Shown here: piece after piece, positions 34,969 to 43,052 of the stretch | Position numbering within the stretch: position 1 is the stretch's first letter | Layout: each line of letters starts with the position of its first letter | Assembly: GCF_019219025.1 (NCBI RefSeq) | Contig: NZ_JAHUWN010000011.1 | Span: 1-64,000 of the forward strand | Direction of reading: 5' to 3' | Length of the DNA stretch: 64,000 bases | Source: Bacillus sp. sid0103 | GTDB lineage: Bacteria; Bacillota; Bacilli; Bacillales_B; DSM-18226 | Notes under the pieces: generated by a model | What the model was told of the DNA's origin: nothing | Database searches by the model: none | Seen by the model: the letters and a program-made list of their open reading frames with translations, nothing else | Made by a program: the position numbers and the translations under genes

Positions 34969-35730
34969 ATGGAGAATCAAGTAGAACAAACATATGAAAT
35001 TATGGAGGTCTGTTTGCTTGCAGGGAAAATCATGCTCCAAAGCGGGGGTGAGACCTATCGTGTGGAAGATACTATGATGCGGATGGCCGCTGCCTTTGGG
35101 ATAGAAAAAACGCATAGTTATGTAACCCCTACTGGAATCATATTTTCTGCGGAAGGGACAGAACCAACGAAGACCAAGCTTATTCGTATCTCAGAGCGTT
35201 CAACAGACTTGAAAAAAGTCTCTATGGTAAATAGTATTTCAAGAAGAATTAGCAGTGGTGAAATTAATCTGAAAGAAGCCTTGGAGCATCTAAAGGAAAT
35301 TGATGCCCGAAATGTAACATTTCCATTTAGGATTCAAGTGGCCGCGGCCTCATTAGCAAGCGGTTGTTTTATGATCATGTTTGAGGGCGGTTGGAATGAT
35401 TTTTTACCAGCGATGATTTCCGGAGGAATGGGTTATCTTAGCTTTGTCTATTTTCATCGCTTTGTCCCCATCAAGTTCTTCTCTGAGTTTTTAGCTTCTT
35501 TTGTAATTGGATTACTTTCTTTTTTGTTTGTCCAAATAGGAGTCGGGCATCAATTAGATAAAATCATCATTGGCTCCGTGATGTCGTTAGTTCCAGGTCT
35601 ATTAGTGACCAATGCAATCAGAGATTTAATGGCGGGTCATCTAGTTTCGGGGTTATCTAAGGGTGCTGAGGCATTTCTGACCGCGTTCGCGATTGGAGCA
35701 GGGATTGCCGTCGTATTATCTTTTTTGTGA
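34969..35730 (+). CDS. threonine/serine exporter family, N-terminal half (YjjP/ThrE_1-like)
   Basis: 253 residues. A soluble N-terminal region (about 1-115) contains LAGKIMLQSGGETYRVEDTM and TPTGIIFS, typical of ThrE/DUF1212 proteins, followed by five membrane helices. Corynebacterial ThrE is one long protein. Here the second half is a separate gene 18 bases downstream, as in many Bacillus. The likely role is export of a small amino acid or a dicarboxylate (YjjPB is linked to succinate export in E. coli). Substrate uncertain. Confidence 0.82.
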   Translation: MENQVEQTYEIMEVCLLAGKIMLQSGGETYRVEDTMMRMAAAFGIEKTHSYVTPTGIIFSAEGTEPTKTKLIRISERSTDLKKVSMVNSISRRISSGEINLKEALEHLKEIDARNVTFPFRIQVAAASLASGCFMIMFEGGWNDFLPAMISGGMGYLSFVYFHRFVPIKFFSEFLASFVIGLLSFLFVQIGVGHQLDKIIIGSVMSLVPGLLVTNAIRDLMAGHLVSGLSKGAEAFLTAFAIGAGIAVVLSFL

Positions 35731-35748
35731 AGGTGAGGTGTATTTACC

Positions 35749-36195
35749 ATGGCTGTTCTTGCACAGGCACTAACAAGTTTTATTGCAACAGGCGCCTTTG
35801 GAATTCTTTTTAATGCACCGAAAGAATCCTTAGTAAAGTGCGGACTGATTGGAATGGGCGGCTGGTTAATTTATTTTCAGCTTGAAGCCTACTCAAATAA
35901 CGCCATCTTAGCAACATTGGCTGCCACTATTTTTATAGCTGTCCTTAGTCAGGAATTAGCAAAGTTTTATAAAACGCCAGTCATCATTTTTAGTGTAGCC
36001 GGAATTATTCCGCTCGTACCAGGAGGTCTCGCCTATGATGCGATGCGGAATTTTGTTGAGAACGATTATTATTCAGCGATTACATTAGCTGCAAAAGTTT
36101 TCATGCTCGCAGGGTCGATCGCCTTCGGGTTAGTTTTCTCTGAAGTAATCAACCAGATAACTAAAAAAATTATACAACATAGGTTGCGAACCTAA
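35749..36195 (+). CDS. threonine/serine exporter family, C-terminal half (YjjB/ThrE_2-like)
   Basis: 148 residues, four to five membrane helices, with the motif VAGIIPLVPGGLAYDAM typical of ThrE_2/DUF3815. It is encoded directly after the YjjP-like half and must act with it. GAAGGTGAGGTG precedes the ATG. A modest terminator follows. Confidence 0.82.
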   Translation: MAVLAQALTSFIATGAFGILFNAPKESLVKCGLIGMGGWLIYFQLEAYSNNAILATLAATIFIAVLSQELAKFYKTPVIIFSVAGIIPLVPGGLAYDAMRNFVENDYYSAITLAAKVFMLAGSIAFGLVFSEVINQITKKIIQHRLRT

Positions 36196-36199
36196 TCAC

Positions 36200-36234
36200 A
36201 TTCCCTTTTAGTAAAATCTAAAGGGGATTTTTAT
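36200..36234 (+). terminator. weak terminator after the exporter genes
   Basis: CCCTTTTA and TAAAGGGG form a stem with a GU/mismatch; ATTTTTATT follows. Confidence 0.5.
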
Positions 36235-36237
36235 TAG

Positions 36238-36364
36238 GCTATGTTAAAGCCTATTGTTGATTTTGACACCCTGTTGATCTACGTTCCAGGCGCGAAGACT
36301 CCCCGGATCGTCCGCGGAAAGCGAAGCTTCTTTCGTTTCAATCAACAGGCAAGTTTAACAGAGT
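36238..36364 (-). repeat. interspersed hairpin repeat, copy 1
   Basis: About 127 bp with TGTTAAA and TTTAACA near its ends and an inner GTTGAT...ATCAAC inverted repeat, surrounding a GC-rich block (GGCGCGAAGACTCC...GTCCGCGGAAAGCGAAGC). Read on the minus strand it shares GTTAAACTTGC-TGTTGATT with the element at 40997. It resembles the small non-coding interspersed repeats of Bacillus genomes. An open frame across it has no ribosome site. Confidence 0.65.
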
Positions 36365-36513
36365 CTTTTATTAAGAATAAATTAAGATTTAAATGGTATC
36401 ATGAATTGGAAAATGTTTTCCTTTATTGCATTGATCTATTTTAGTAAGGTAAGATAGTGGTATATTACTAGAATTATCAGCAAAGTCTAACACGAGGAAT
36501 GGTACAATTATTT

Positions 36514-37263
36514 ATGAAAAAAATATTCATTGCTATTATCGTTGTCTTCATAATAGGTATTAGTGCTAAAACGATTTTTGAGGTAAGGTTTAACCGTCTG
36601 GCAACCGCTCAAGTCACTGAAGCTGCTTCATTAAAAACCCGGACCTTGGCACTTTTTTCAAAAGAGGCTCCGAAATTACCTGAAAGCATAAAGCTAGATG
36701 TGCCGTTAATCAATCAAATGGACGCACCCATTCTTTATAACGGCTGTGAAATAACAAGCCTAGCGATGATACTAAATTATCACGGTGTAAAGGTGACAAA
36801 GAATGAGCTAGCAAAAAAGGTGAAAACCGTTCCGTTAACCTATAGTGATGGGAAAAAAGGTAATCCCAATGCCGGATTTGTTGGTGATATGGAACACGGA
36901 CCAGGGTTAGGAGTTTATAATGGTCCCGTTTTTGAGGTTGCGCAAAAATACGTTGGTGATCGAGCTGTTAATTTAACCAATCATTCGTTTGATGAAATAT
37001 TAGAGGAAGTAGGCCAAGGGCTGCCTGTTTGGATTATTACGACATCGAGCTTTGCACCTGTCTCTGTTTTTCAAACGTGGAATACACCGCAGGGGAAAAT
37101 CGATATTACCTTTAGTGAACATAGTGTTGTCATTACAGGGTACGATGAAAAGTATATCTATATTAATAATCCTTATGGGGAAAAAAATCAGAAATTAAAC
37201 CGTGCAAGTTTTATTAAGGCTTGGGAGCAAATGGGTAAACAAGCGATTGTTATCAAAAAATAA
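36514..37263 (+). CDS. secreted C39-like cysteine peptidase (YvpB-like)
   Basis: About 249 residues with an N-terminal signal/anchor segment (KKIFIAIIVVFIIGISAKT). The C39-like/papain-type domain has the catalytic Cys in YNGCEITSLAM, the His in EHSVVITGYD and the Asn in YINNPYG, so it should be active. It is the stand-alone outer-surface protease type represented by YvpB; its substrate is unknown. The start is ambiguous. The ATG at 36499 touches the GAGGA site and the ATG at 36514 is 15 bases from it; both keep the signal sequence. Confidence 0.78.
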   Translation: MKKIFIAIIVVFIIGISAKTIFEVRFNRLATAQVTEAASLKTRTLALFSKEAPKLPESIKLDVPLINQMDAPILYNGCEITSLAMILNYHGVKVTKNELAKKVKTVPLTYSDGKKGNPNAGFVGDMEHGPGLGVYNGPVFEVAQKYVGDRAVNLTNHSFDEILEEVGQGLPVWIITTSSFAPVSVFQTWNTPQGKIDITFSEHSVVITGYDEKYIYINNPYGEKNQKLNRASFIKAWEQMGKQAIVIKK

Positions 37264-37272
37264 GAACAAAAC

Positions 37273-37304
37273 AAAAAGGCCTGATCTGGAATCAGGCCTT
37301 TTAT
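37273..37304 (+). terminator. terminator after yvpB-like gene
   Basis: AAAAAGGCCTGAT pairs with ATCAGGCCTTTT, with flanking A and T runs. Confidence 0.9.
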
Positions 37305-37323
37305 CATAGGTTCTAAAATGGGC

Positions 37324-37360
37324 GAAGGCAGAGGAATAAAAGATCCCTCTGCCTTCTTTG
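37324..37360 (+). terminator. second, back-to-back terminator
   Basis: GAAGGCAGAGG pairs perfectly with CCTCTGCCTTC, followed by TTTGCTT. Two terminators 20 bases apart suggest a back-up terminator or a remnant of a lost gene. Confidence 0.7.
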
Positions 37361-37429
37361 CTTAATTCTTTAAAGAATTCTTATCGTAACTTGTGATTGG
37401 TTGCTGTGTATCTTGTCAGCTATCGCAAG

Positions 37430-37576
37430 TAAAAACTTATATAATAATCATTGTTTATAAAAACAAGTTTGCCGCGGTTATTCTTCCACCTGAAGGTTTT
37501 ATACCTAAACGACGTAAGCCCTACCTCTCTTACATCCTAACGGCTCCGAAGCCGATCCAGTGTGAATAAGTTTTTA
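37430..37576. ncRNA. candidate multi-hairpin structured RNA element
   Basis: An 11-bp closing stem (TAAAAACTTAT at 37430, ATAAGTTTTTA at 37566) encloses four small hairpins: TTGTTT/AAACAA (37451-37466), ACCT/AGGT (37488-37497), GTAAG/CTTAC (37514-37533) and CGGCT/AGCCG (37541-37554). No ORF with a ribosome site covers it. I do not recognise a known riboswitch core on either strand, so strand and function are open. It lies in a 520-base gap; the remainder holds two terminators before it and an AT-rich stretch and amidase remnant after it. Confidence 0.4.
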
Positions 37577-37785
37577 TTTTAAAACATAAGCAGAATGCCA
37601 GAATGAATTCTTACTTTGCGTTATCTAATGAATTACAAGTTACATAAATGTGAAGCACAAATACTTATATTACAGGACCTAACTAAAAATGTCAACATAA
37701 ATAATAAAACTATTTTCTTTTAAAGGAATAAGCAAAGATATAGCAGAAATATATTTCTATTAACCATTAGAACGGGAGTGTAAGA

Positions 37786-37872
37786 ATGGAGAGCTTTGTT
37801 TATGCAAATTACGATGGACTTGGTTTGGCGGAATTAATTATGGTCAGCTCGAAACAACTAATGATTGGATAA
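37786..37872 (+). pseudogene. amidase N-terminal remnant
   Basis: An ATG with an upstream GGGAG reads 28 codons to a TAA. The first part (YDGLGLAELI) matches the usual N-terminal signature of amidase-signature enzymes (Y-D-x-L-G-L-A-E-L-V), after which similarity stops abruptly. The catalytic Ser-Ser-Lys region is absent. The channel gene begins 57 bases later, so a deletion probably joined the start of an amidase gene to the channel's upstream region. The call rests on a ten-residue match only. Confidence 0.45.
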
Positions 37873-37929
37873 CAGTGAAGAGTAATCCTTTTTATCAGGA
37901 CATAGCTGTGCATAAAGGAGGTAATATCA

Positions 37930-38958
37930 ATGCTGCTTTTTCGAAGGTTGTTTCTAACCGCGGCAAAGTATCGGTATCGGACGGTACTGTTATTCACGGC
38001 CATGTATATTTTTATAAATGCCGAAGTTATGAAAATGCTAGAACCGAAGACATTTGAAACTACTTTCCATGCTGTTTGGTGGATTCTCACAACGATGACC
38101 ACAGTCGGCTACGGGGATGTATACCCTACGACACAATTAGGAAGAATTTGGGCGATGGTTATCGTCTATACAGCGGGAATTGGACTTTTTGGGACGGTAA
38201 TTGGGATGATTGTCGATGCCGTGTCACGATACAAACGGATGAAGGAGGAAGGTAGAATGACGTTTAAAGGAGAAAGTCATTATGTCGTGATCGGCTGGAC
38301 TGCCAAAAGTAAAAGCACAATAAAAGAGCTGTTTATTGGGGACGAAAAGGCAGAAGTCGTCTTAATTGACGAATTAACGACTTCACCTTATGAACATGAA
38401 CGATTTTTATATATCCAGGGGAGTCCGACCGATGAAGAAACATTGAAAAAAGCAAAAATTGAGAAATCAAAAGCCGTTTTACTGTTTGCGCCAGATGGGA
38501 TTGACAACGCCGATTTAGCAGATGGAAAAACACTGTTAACAGCTTCCTCCATCGAGCGCTATGATGAAGGAACGGAAAAAAATATTTACACTATTGCAGA
38601 AATTTTAAATGAAAAGCATGTCGGTAATTTCAAACATGTCAAAATTGATGAATTTATCCTTTCCCATGAATCGGTATCCAACTTGATGGCAAAATCTGCC
38701 CAGACAAACGGAGCCAGCCATTTGTTTACGCAATTATTAAGCCGTAAGGATGGAGACGAGGGAAGTGATTTATGGGAAGTTGAAGTAAGGTCTGACTGGA
38801 AGACATACGGTGATGCTTACGAGTATCTCAAGCAAAATGGAGCCCAACTCATTGCCGACCGGAGTGACCTAAATATATTGAAAAAATGGAATGAACCCAT
38901 TCCAAAAGAGGCCCGTTTATTGGTAATCTGTGACAAGCATACATATCAAACCTTATAA
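37930..38958 (+). CDS. two-TM potassium channel with RCK/TrkA-N domain (YugO-like)
   Basis: 342 residues. Helix 1 (about 18-32), pore helix and selectivity filter TVGYGD at 58-63, helix 2 (about 70-95), then a cytoplasmic RCK region from about 113, of which the Rossmann start appears as HYVVIGWTAKSKS rather than the usual GxGxxG. It should conduct K+ under ligand control. Very strong AAAGGAGG site 8 bases before the ATG. It is convergent with a DUF350 / ATP-grasp / lipoprotein set, a neighbourhood in which K+ channels recur in other bacteria. Confidence 0.9.
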   Translation: MLLFRRLFLTAAKYRYRTVLLFTAMYIFINAEVMKMLEPKTFETTFHAVWWILTTMTTVGYGDVYPTTQLGRIWAMVIVYTAGIGLFGTVIGMIVDAVSRYKRMKEEGRMTFKGESHYVVIGWTAKSKSTIKELFIGDEKAEVVLIDELTTSPYEHERFLYIQGSPTDEETLKKAKIEKSKAVLLFAPDGIDNADLADGKTLLTASSIERYDEGTEKNIYTIAEILNEKHVGNFKHVKIDEFILSHESVSNLMAKSAQTNGASHLFTQLLSRKDGDEGSDLWEVEVRSDWKTYGDAYEYLKQNGAQLIADRSDLNILKKWNEPIPKEARLLVICDKHTYQTL

Positions 38959-38985
38959 AAAAACGCATCCTTGAGATGCGTTTCT
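38958..38985. terminator. bidirectional terminator
   Basis: AAACGCATC pairs with GATGCGTTT around TTGA, with A and T runs. Shared by the channel gene and the convergent DUF350 gene. Confidence 0.85.
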
Positions 38986-39372
38986 TTAATAGGTCAAGCA
39001 GCCCGCAATGACAATGCCGATGGAAACGGATAGCAGCATGAGGAAAAGACCGACTGCCTGGTTATCCTCCTCTATACTTTGACTGACGTTAAATCGAGGT
39101 GTAAGCCACTCAGCCAGATAAAACACCACAATCTGGGCTACAATTCCGATTGCTCCCCAAATGACCATATCCATAAGAGAAATAGAATTAGCAGCGGTAG
39201 AATACAAGACAATCGCCAGTCCAAGTAGTCTGCCGCCTAGGACATAACTCGCGGCCTTATTTCCTTTTGCCATTAAGGAAAACTCCTTGACCTTGGTGGT
39301 AACTTCCATAAGAACCAGTCCAACAAATAAAAGACCAAGTGACACAACTAAATATAATAAGAAATTCGTCAT
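38986..39372 (-). CDS. DUF350 (YjfL-like) membrane protein
   Basis: 128 residues with four membrane helices and short loops, the single-repeat form of the DUF350/UPF0719 family. The stop codon of the ATP-grasp gene is adjacent to its start, so the two are translationally linked. In E. coli the equivalent genes are yjfL (DUF350), yjfM (DUF1190) and yjfC (ATP-grasp). Biochemical role unknown; a membrane partner of the ligase or its product is likely. Confidence 0.83.
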   Translation of the reverse strand: MTNFLLYLVVSLGLLFVGLVLMEVTTKVKEFSLMAKGNKAASYVLGGRLLGLAIVLYSTAANSISLMDMVIWGAIGIVAQIVVFYLAEWLTPRFNVSQSIEEDNQAVGLFLMLLSVSIGIVIAGCLTY

Positions 39373-40605
39373 TTACATTCCCCCTAATTTTTGAATACCT
39401 ACTGGTAAAAAGTAAGACTCGTTTCCGGTAATCTTTCCGCCCGCGCGAATACCGATACAACTCGCTTTACCAGCAATAAGAAAAGCTCCGAATACGAATG
39501 AAAGTTCCTCAATCCCCTTTTCAGTTTCCAATGAAACCGTAGGGAGAGTGACATGCTGTTGAAAGACTGATACTTCTTCTTTATAGGTTTGAAAGGAATT
39601 TTGTTCAGTAACCTGCGCGTCTTGATCCCAAATCGTCACCGTGTCTCCTTCTCGTCCGAAAGATGGTTTTTGAACATAGGCGCACTGCCCTGAAAATTCC
39701 TCTGCTTCAAGGTATGTGGGAAGCATATATTCTTTAATCCATGCCTGCTCTTCATTTGTAAAATAGACACCCTGTTCTGCTAACCCCCATATTAAGCATT
39801 GGATGGACTTTGGCTGCAGCAAAAAGGCAGAGACAGGATTTAATATAGACAGTTTGCCTGCCTTTACAAGCTGTAATAAATCGATTCCGACGGTTTCTCC
39901 TGTTAGTGGATCCCGATCACAAACCAGGTGTTCCAGTGGATAGGTTTGGCGGTACAATACATCAATTGGAAAACCTTCATCATCGACAAGGATACCGTCT
40001 ATTAATCGCAGCGCTGACAAAGGCACAATCCGATTGGTAACCTGACACAGTTTGCTTAAATATTGGATGGTATACCAGTCCTCACTATGGTCGGAGTGGG
40101 CTGTAAACACAATATTAGGCTCTTGTTTGCCTTTCGATGCTTCAATAACAGCCCGTGTAATGCCGGAAGCAAGTAGGCGTTCCCCGCCTTCATTTGGATC
40201 CAAGTATCCAAACTCCTTGCAAACCTGCCCGTTCATCTGGAAACATTCTACAATAAAAGTAGGTGTATCACTGTTGAATTCCAGCAATTTGAAGCCATCT
40301 TTGGTCAACACAAAATCAAACCGGCCGATAATAGTTTCAGGATAGAGAGTTTTTAACCTTAAAAATGGGAAACTTTCCGGTGGATACCCCAATTCAAACA
40401 GTTGCTCATCTGTTAGACTCCGTAGTAGATTGGCTGTTTTAAAGAAGACAGTGCCCATTCGTTCTGTTGCTTCATGTAAAAGCTTGGAGGTTTGTTCAGA
40501 AATAGAATAAATGTGATAAAGGCTGTACTCACTTTCGTATAAATCAGACCAAAAGCTTGGGAATTGGGAATAAAACTTTTTTCGCTTCGATGCATATTGC
40601 GACAT
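39373..40605 (-). CDS. glutathionylspermidine-synthase-like ATP-grasp ligase (YjfC/YgiC type)
   Basis: 410 residues. The N-terminal part GRFDFVLTKDGFKLLEFNSDTPTF and the C-terminal ATP-grasp (VQKPSFGREGDTVTIW, then the metal/ATP region) match the C-terminal synthetase domain of glutathionylspermidine synthase. There is no amidase half. Members of this family form amide (C-N) bonds, but Bacillus lacks glutathione and trypanothione-type chemistry, so the true substrate is unknown and could be the Gly/Lys-rich tail of the neighbouring lipoprotein. It is the middle gene of a three-gene operon. Confidence 0.85.
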   Translation of the reverse strand: MSQYASKRKKFYSQFPSFWSDLYESEYSLYHIYSISEQTSKLLHEATERMGTVFFKTANLLRSLTDEQLFELGYPPESFPFLRLKTLYPETIIGRFDFVLTKDGFKLLEFNSDTPTFIVECFQMNGQVCKEFGYLDPNEGGERLLASGITRAVIEASKGKQEPNIVFTAHSDHSEDWYTIQYLSKLCQVTNRIVPLSALRLIDGILVDDEGFPIDVLYRQTYPLEHLVCDRDPLTGETVGIDLLQLVKAGKLSILNPVSAFLLQPKSIQCLIWGLAEQGVYFTNEEQAWIKEYMLPTYLEAEEFSGQCAYVQKPSFGREGDTVTIWDQDAQVTEQNSFQTYKEEVSVFQQHVTLPTVSLETEKGIEELSFVFGAFLIAGKASCIGIRAGGKITGNESYFLPVGIQKLGGM

Positions 40606-40607
40606 AT

Positions 40608-40919
40608 TTAACCTCCAAATCCACCTTTAGAGCCACTGCCGAATCCACTTTTAAAACTCGATGAGGATTTGTATGACTTATAAGCCGAAGATTTCAAGAG
40701 TGATGATTTATTTCGATAATAACTTCCCCCATAAAAATAATGACCATAATGAGACGAGTGGGTATCATCACATTGCCAGACTCCTTGATCATCGTCCCAG
40801 TCCCAGTCTCGGCAGCTGCTGTCGTCTGGTTTTGGCGGACGATCGTTTGAACAGCCAGAAAGGGTGCCGGCAAGAAGGGAAGTAATCACACCAGTCACTA
40901 ACCATTGGGTTTTCTTCAA
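40608..40919 (-). CDS. small lipoprotein with Ser/Gly/Lys-rich tail
   Basis: 103 residues. Signal peptide with lipobox LSGC (acylated Cys23), an Asp/Trp-rich middle (CRDWDWDDDQG, then WQCDD, giving two more cysteines) and a low-complexity tail with Ser, Lys, Phe and Gly ending in KGGFGG. It occupies the position of YgiB/YjfM (DUF1190) in the enterobacterial cluster. It is encoded 2 bases before the ATP-grasp gene, so the two are co-expressed. It may be the ligase's protein substrate; that is inference. Confidence 0.75.
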   Translation of the reverse strand: MKKTQWLVTGVITSLLAGTLSGCSNDRPPKPDDSSCRDWDWDDDQGVWQCDDTHSSHYGHYFYGGSYYRNKSSLLKSSAYKSYKSSSSFKSGFGSGSKGGFGG

Positions 40920-40996
40920 AGTTTCACGCTCCTTTTTATTTGATAACTTAATTATAAAAGTAAACCCTAGGAAAACAATGGTAAAATGAAAAGATA

Positions 40997-41090
40997 GGCT
41001 GTGTTAAACTTGCATGTTGATTTACGCAGGCGCTTCGCTCTCCGCTCCAACTAACATTGCTAAATATCAAGAATAACCATTAACACACCC
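40997..41090 (+). repeat. interspersed hairpin repeat, copy 2 (shortened)
   Basis: Begins GGCTGTGTTAAACTTGC and ends TTAACACACC, so GTGTTAA and TTAACAC are terminal inverted repeats. The core GTTGATTTACG...GGCGCTTCGCTCTCCGC matches the GC-rich part of the 36238 element in inverse orientation. It lies in the gap between divergent genes. Probably a decayed copy. Confidence 0.6.
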
Positions 41091-41116
41091 AAAAGAAAAA
41101 GAAAGAGGGATGAAAC

Positions 41117-41566
41117 TTGAGGTTGGAATATCGAATGGATGACGAATATCAAAAGTTCCCTGCCCTTTGGAATTATCAAGACCTAACGGTTAGTGAGACC
41201 GTAGCCAGAATGTCGTGTGAATACTTTGTAAAAGATGGCGAAACGTATCTGGTAACGGCCACAGCTATCGATCCTGATGGTACAACGGTCCTCTATGTAA
41301 AAAAGGAAAATTCCTACACGGAAGTAACAGAGATAAACTATTCACATATTGGTTTTGAGGTGAGAGAACTTCAAAGAAACGGGTCTGTTTTAGTTGAACA
41401 AAAAGAAGTTTGGAATCATGAAGAAGTACTTCCTATTTTGCACTCCGATATTATTTACATTCAACGTGAGGGGAAATGGCTAGAATTCACTCTTGATTCC
41501 AGAGAAATAGACGAAGACCGAAACTGTTATATTTATTACGGGAGTTTTACGGGAAAAACTAGATAG
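41117..41566 (+). CDS. uncharacterised 149-residue protein
   Basis: Soluble, acidic, mostly beta-strand in appearance, with no signal or membrane segment. I do not recognise the family. The TTG at 41117 lies 7 bases after AGAGGGA and is the best start. It is divergent from the lipoprotein/ATP-grasp/DUF350 operon, whose relatives in other genomes often carry an extra small protein of unknown function, so it could belong to that set, though I cannot show it. Own terminator. Confidence 0.6.
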   Translation: MRLEYRMDDEYQKFPALWNYQDLTVSETVARMSCEYFVKDGETYLVTATAIDPDGTTVLYVKKENSYTEVTEINYSHIGFEVRELQRNGSVLVEQKEVWNHEEVLPILHSDIIYIQREGKWLEFTLDSREIDEDRNCYIYYGSFTGKTR

Positions 41567-41579
41567 TTAAAATAGGTAG

Positions 41580-41611
41580 AAATCCCTGCTATTGTATAGC
41601 GGGGATTTTTA
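41580..41611 (+). terminator. terminator
   Basis: AATCCCTGCTAT pairs with ATAGCGGGGATT, followed by T. Confidence 0.87.
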
Positions 41612-41694
41612 AAAAAATTTGCGAGTTTTAAAGGGAAATGGCGTTTTTTGTCGTATTTTTAGGAATATAGATGTATTGTTCTGGGGGAATAACG

Positions 41695-42966
41695 ATGTTG
41701 GCAGAAAAACTTCTTTTGAATGTATTAATTACTTTAGCACCTATCCTTCTTTATAGCATAATGATTGAAGGCAAACATAAAGTTAATTCTCCATTACTAT
41801 GCGGCATTCTACAAAGTATAGCTTCATTAGCGTGTATGATTTTTTCCTATTCGAACTATGGGTTTCATTGGGACCTCCGTTATGTTCCACTGGTCCTTGC
41901 CTTTTTATATGCCGGTCCAGTTTCGGGCGGGATGGTTTTAATGACCATTCTTGGAGCACGTCTCATAATGGGTGGGGACACGGTGGTTTTTGGTATAATC
42001 AATACGTTTTTCACGGCGCTTCTCCCATTTCTATTCATGAAAAAGATTTGGACGTTTAAGCCGGGAAAAAGAGTCCTGCTCACAACTTTAATTGGGATTT
42101 GGTCGTTGCTTCTTTGCTATTTTTCATTAACCGCCTTCCGATATTTAGAAGGAAATTTCTTTAAGCTCGATTTTAATATTCCTGATCTCTTGCTTGTTGC
42201 TCTCATCCAAACCATGGCCATTGCCTTAGAAGCAAAGCTTGCTGAGGGAATTATTGAACGAAATCGAATGAAGAAAGAGATTCAACGAAGCGAAAAGTTG
42301 AATACCCTCGGGGAACTTGCTGCATCCATTGCCCATGAGGTTCGCAATCCATTAACAGTGGTAAAGGGATTCCTCCAATTAATGCAACAAGAAGAAAAAG
42401 GGAAAAATTACGACTATTTATCCCTCGTCTTAAGCGAATTAGGTCGGGCAGAATCCATTATTAATGACTATTTAAATTTTGCAAAGCCTAAATTTGAAAA
42501 AATAGAAGAATTTCCGTTGAAAGAAGTATTAACAGAAGTGGTCATGCTTTTGGATCCACTGGCTGCCAAGCAAGGGGTAGAAATTGAAAGCGAATTGGAC
42601 TCAACTGGATTCGTCCTCGTCACCGATCGCAATCAATTAAAACAAGCATTGGTTAATCTTATTAAAAATGCAATTGAAGCTACCCCTGAAGGTGGAAAAG
42701 TAACCATACATAACAAGTCAGACCATAATCAAACGTCCATCCAAATTGTTGATACTGGAAAAGGGATGACATCTGAGCAATTATCACGGATTGGAACTTT
42801 ATTTTATACGACGAAAGATAAAGGTACAGGGCTTGGTACGTCCGTTTCTTTAAGAATTATCGAAACCATGAACGGAAAAGTTTCCTACAAGAGTCAGCCG
42901 GGGGTTGGGACTGAGGTGAGGATGATCCTTCCTGGAAGCATAAAACCAGCATTAGTAAATTTTTAA
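41695..42966 (+). CDS. membrane sensor histidine kinase (KinB-like, orphan)
   Basis: 423 residues. Six N-terminal membrane helices (5TMR_LYT-like, with LAFLYAGPVSGGMVLM), then a HisKA domain with SIAHEVRNPLTVVKGF (phospho-His) and HATPase with NLIKNAIEAT, DTGKGM and GTGLGTS. The HisKA sequence resembles sporulation phosphorelay kinases. No response regulator is adjacent, consistent with feeding a distant partner such as Spo0F. The start at 41695 follows CTGGGGGAA; an ATG at 41671 precedes this site. The same membrane fold is used by the LytS-type kinase in the next gene. Confidence 0.88.
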   Translation: MLAEKLLLNVLITLAPILLYSIMIEGKHKVNSPLLCGILQSIASLACMIFSYSNYGFHWDLRYVPLVLAFLYAGPVSGGMVLMTILGARLIMGGDTVVFGIINTFFTALLPFLFMKKIWTFKPGKRVLLTTLIGIWSLLLCYFSLTAFRYLEGNFFKLDFNIPDLLLVALIQTMAIALEAKLAEGIIERNRMKKEIQRSEKLNTLGELAASIAHEVRNPLTVVKGFLQLMQQEEKGKNYDYLSLVLSELGRAESIINDYLNFAKPKFEKIEEFPLKEVLTEVVMLLDPLAAKQGVEIESELDSTGFVLVTDRNQLKQALVNLIKNAIEATPEGGKVTIHNKSDHNQTSIQIVDTGKGMTSEQLSRIGTLFYTTKDKGTGLGTSVSLRIIETMNGKVSYKSQPGVGTEVRMILPGSIKPALVNF

Positions 42967-42972
42967 TGAAAT

Positions 42973-43008
42973 GGCTAACCGATCTAAAAGGACGGTTGGC
43001 TTATTTTC
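42973..43008 (+). terminator. terminator after the orphan kinase
   Basis: GCTAACCG pairs with CGGTTGGC (one GU), followed by TTATTTTCTT. Confidence 0.65.
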
Positions 43009-43052
43009 TTGGTATAGTAGGAGGGAAAAGTAAAGAAGAAAGGTGAGATACC

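Noticed and set aside
36241..36444. 67-codon frame starting MLKPIVDFD
   Set aside because: It runs through the interspersed hairpin repeat and has no ribosome site; treated as non-coding.
37364..37379. 16-bp palindrome AATTCTTTAAAGAATT
   Set aside because: AT-rich and isolated, not placed near a start codon; could be chance.
37430..37576. Cyclic di-AMP (ydaO-type) riboswitch before the K+ channel
   Set aside because: The context fits, but I could not find the conserved GGGG/GAACC and CCCGACAGC-type core on either strand, so only a generic structured element is reported.
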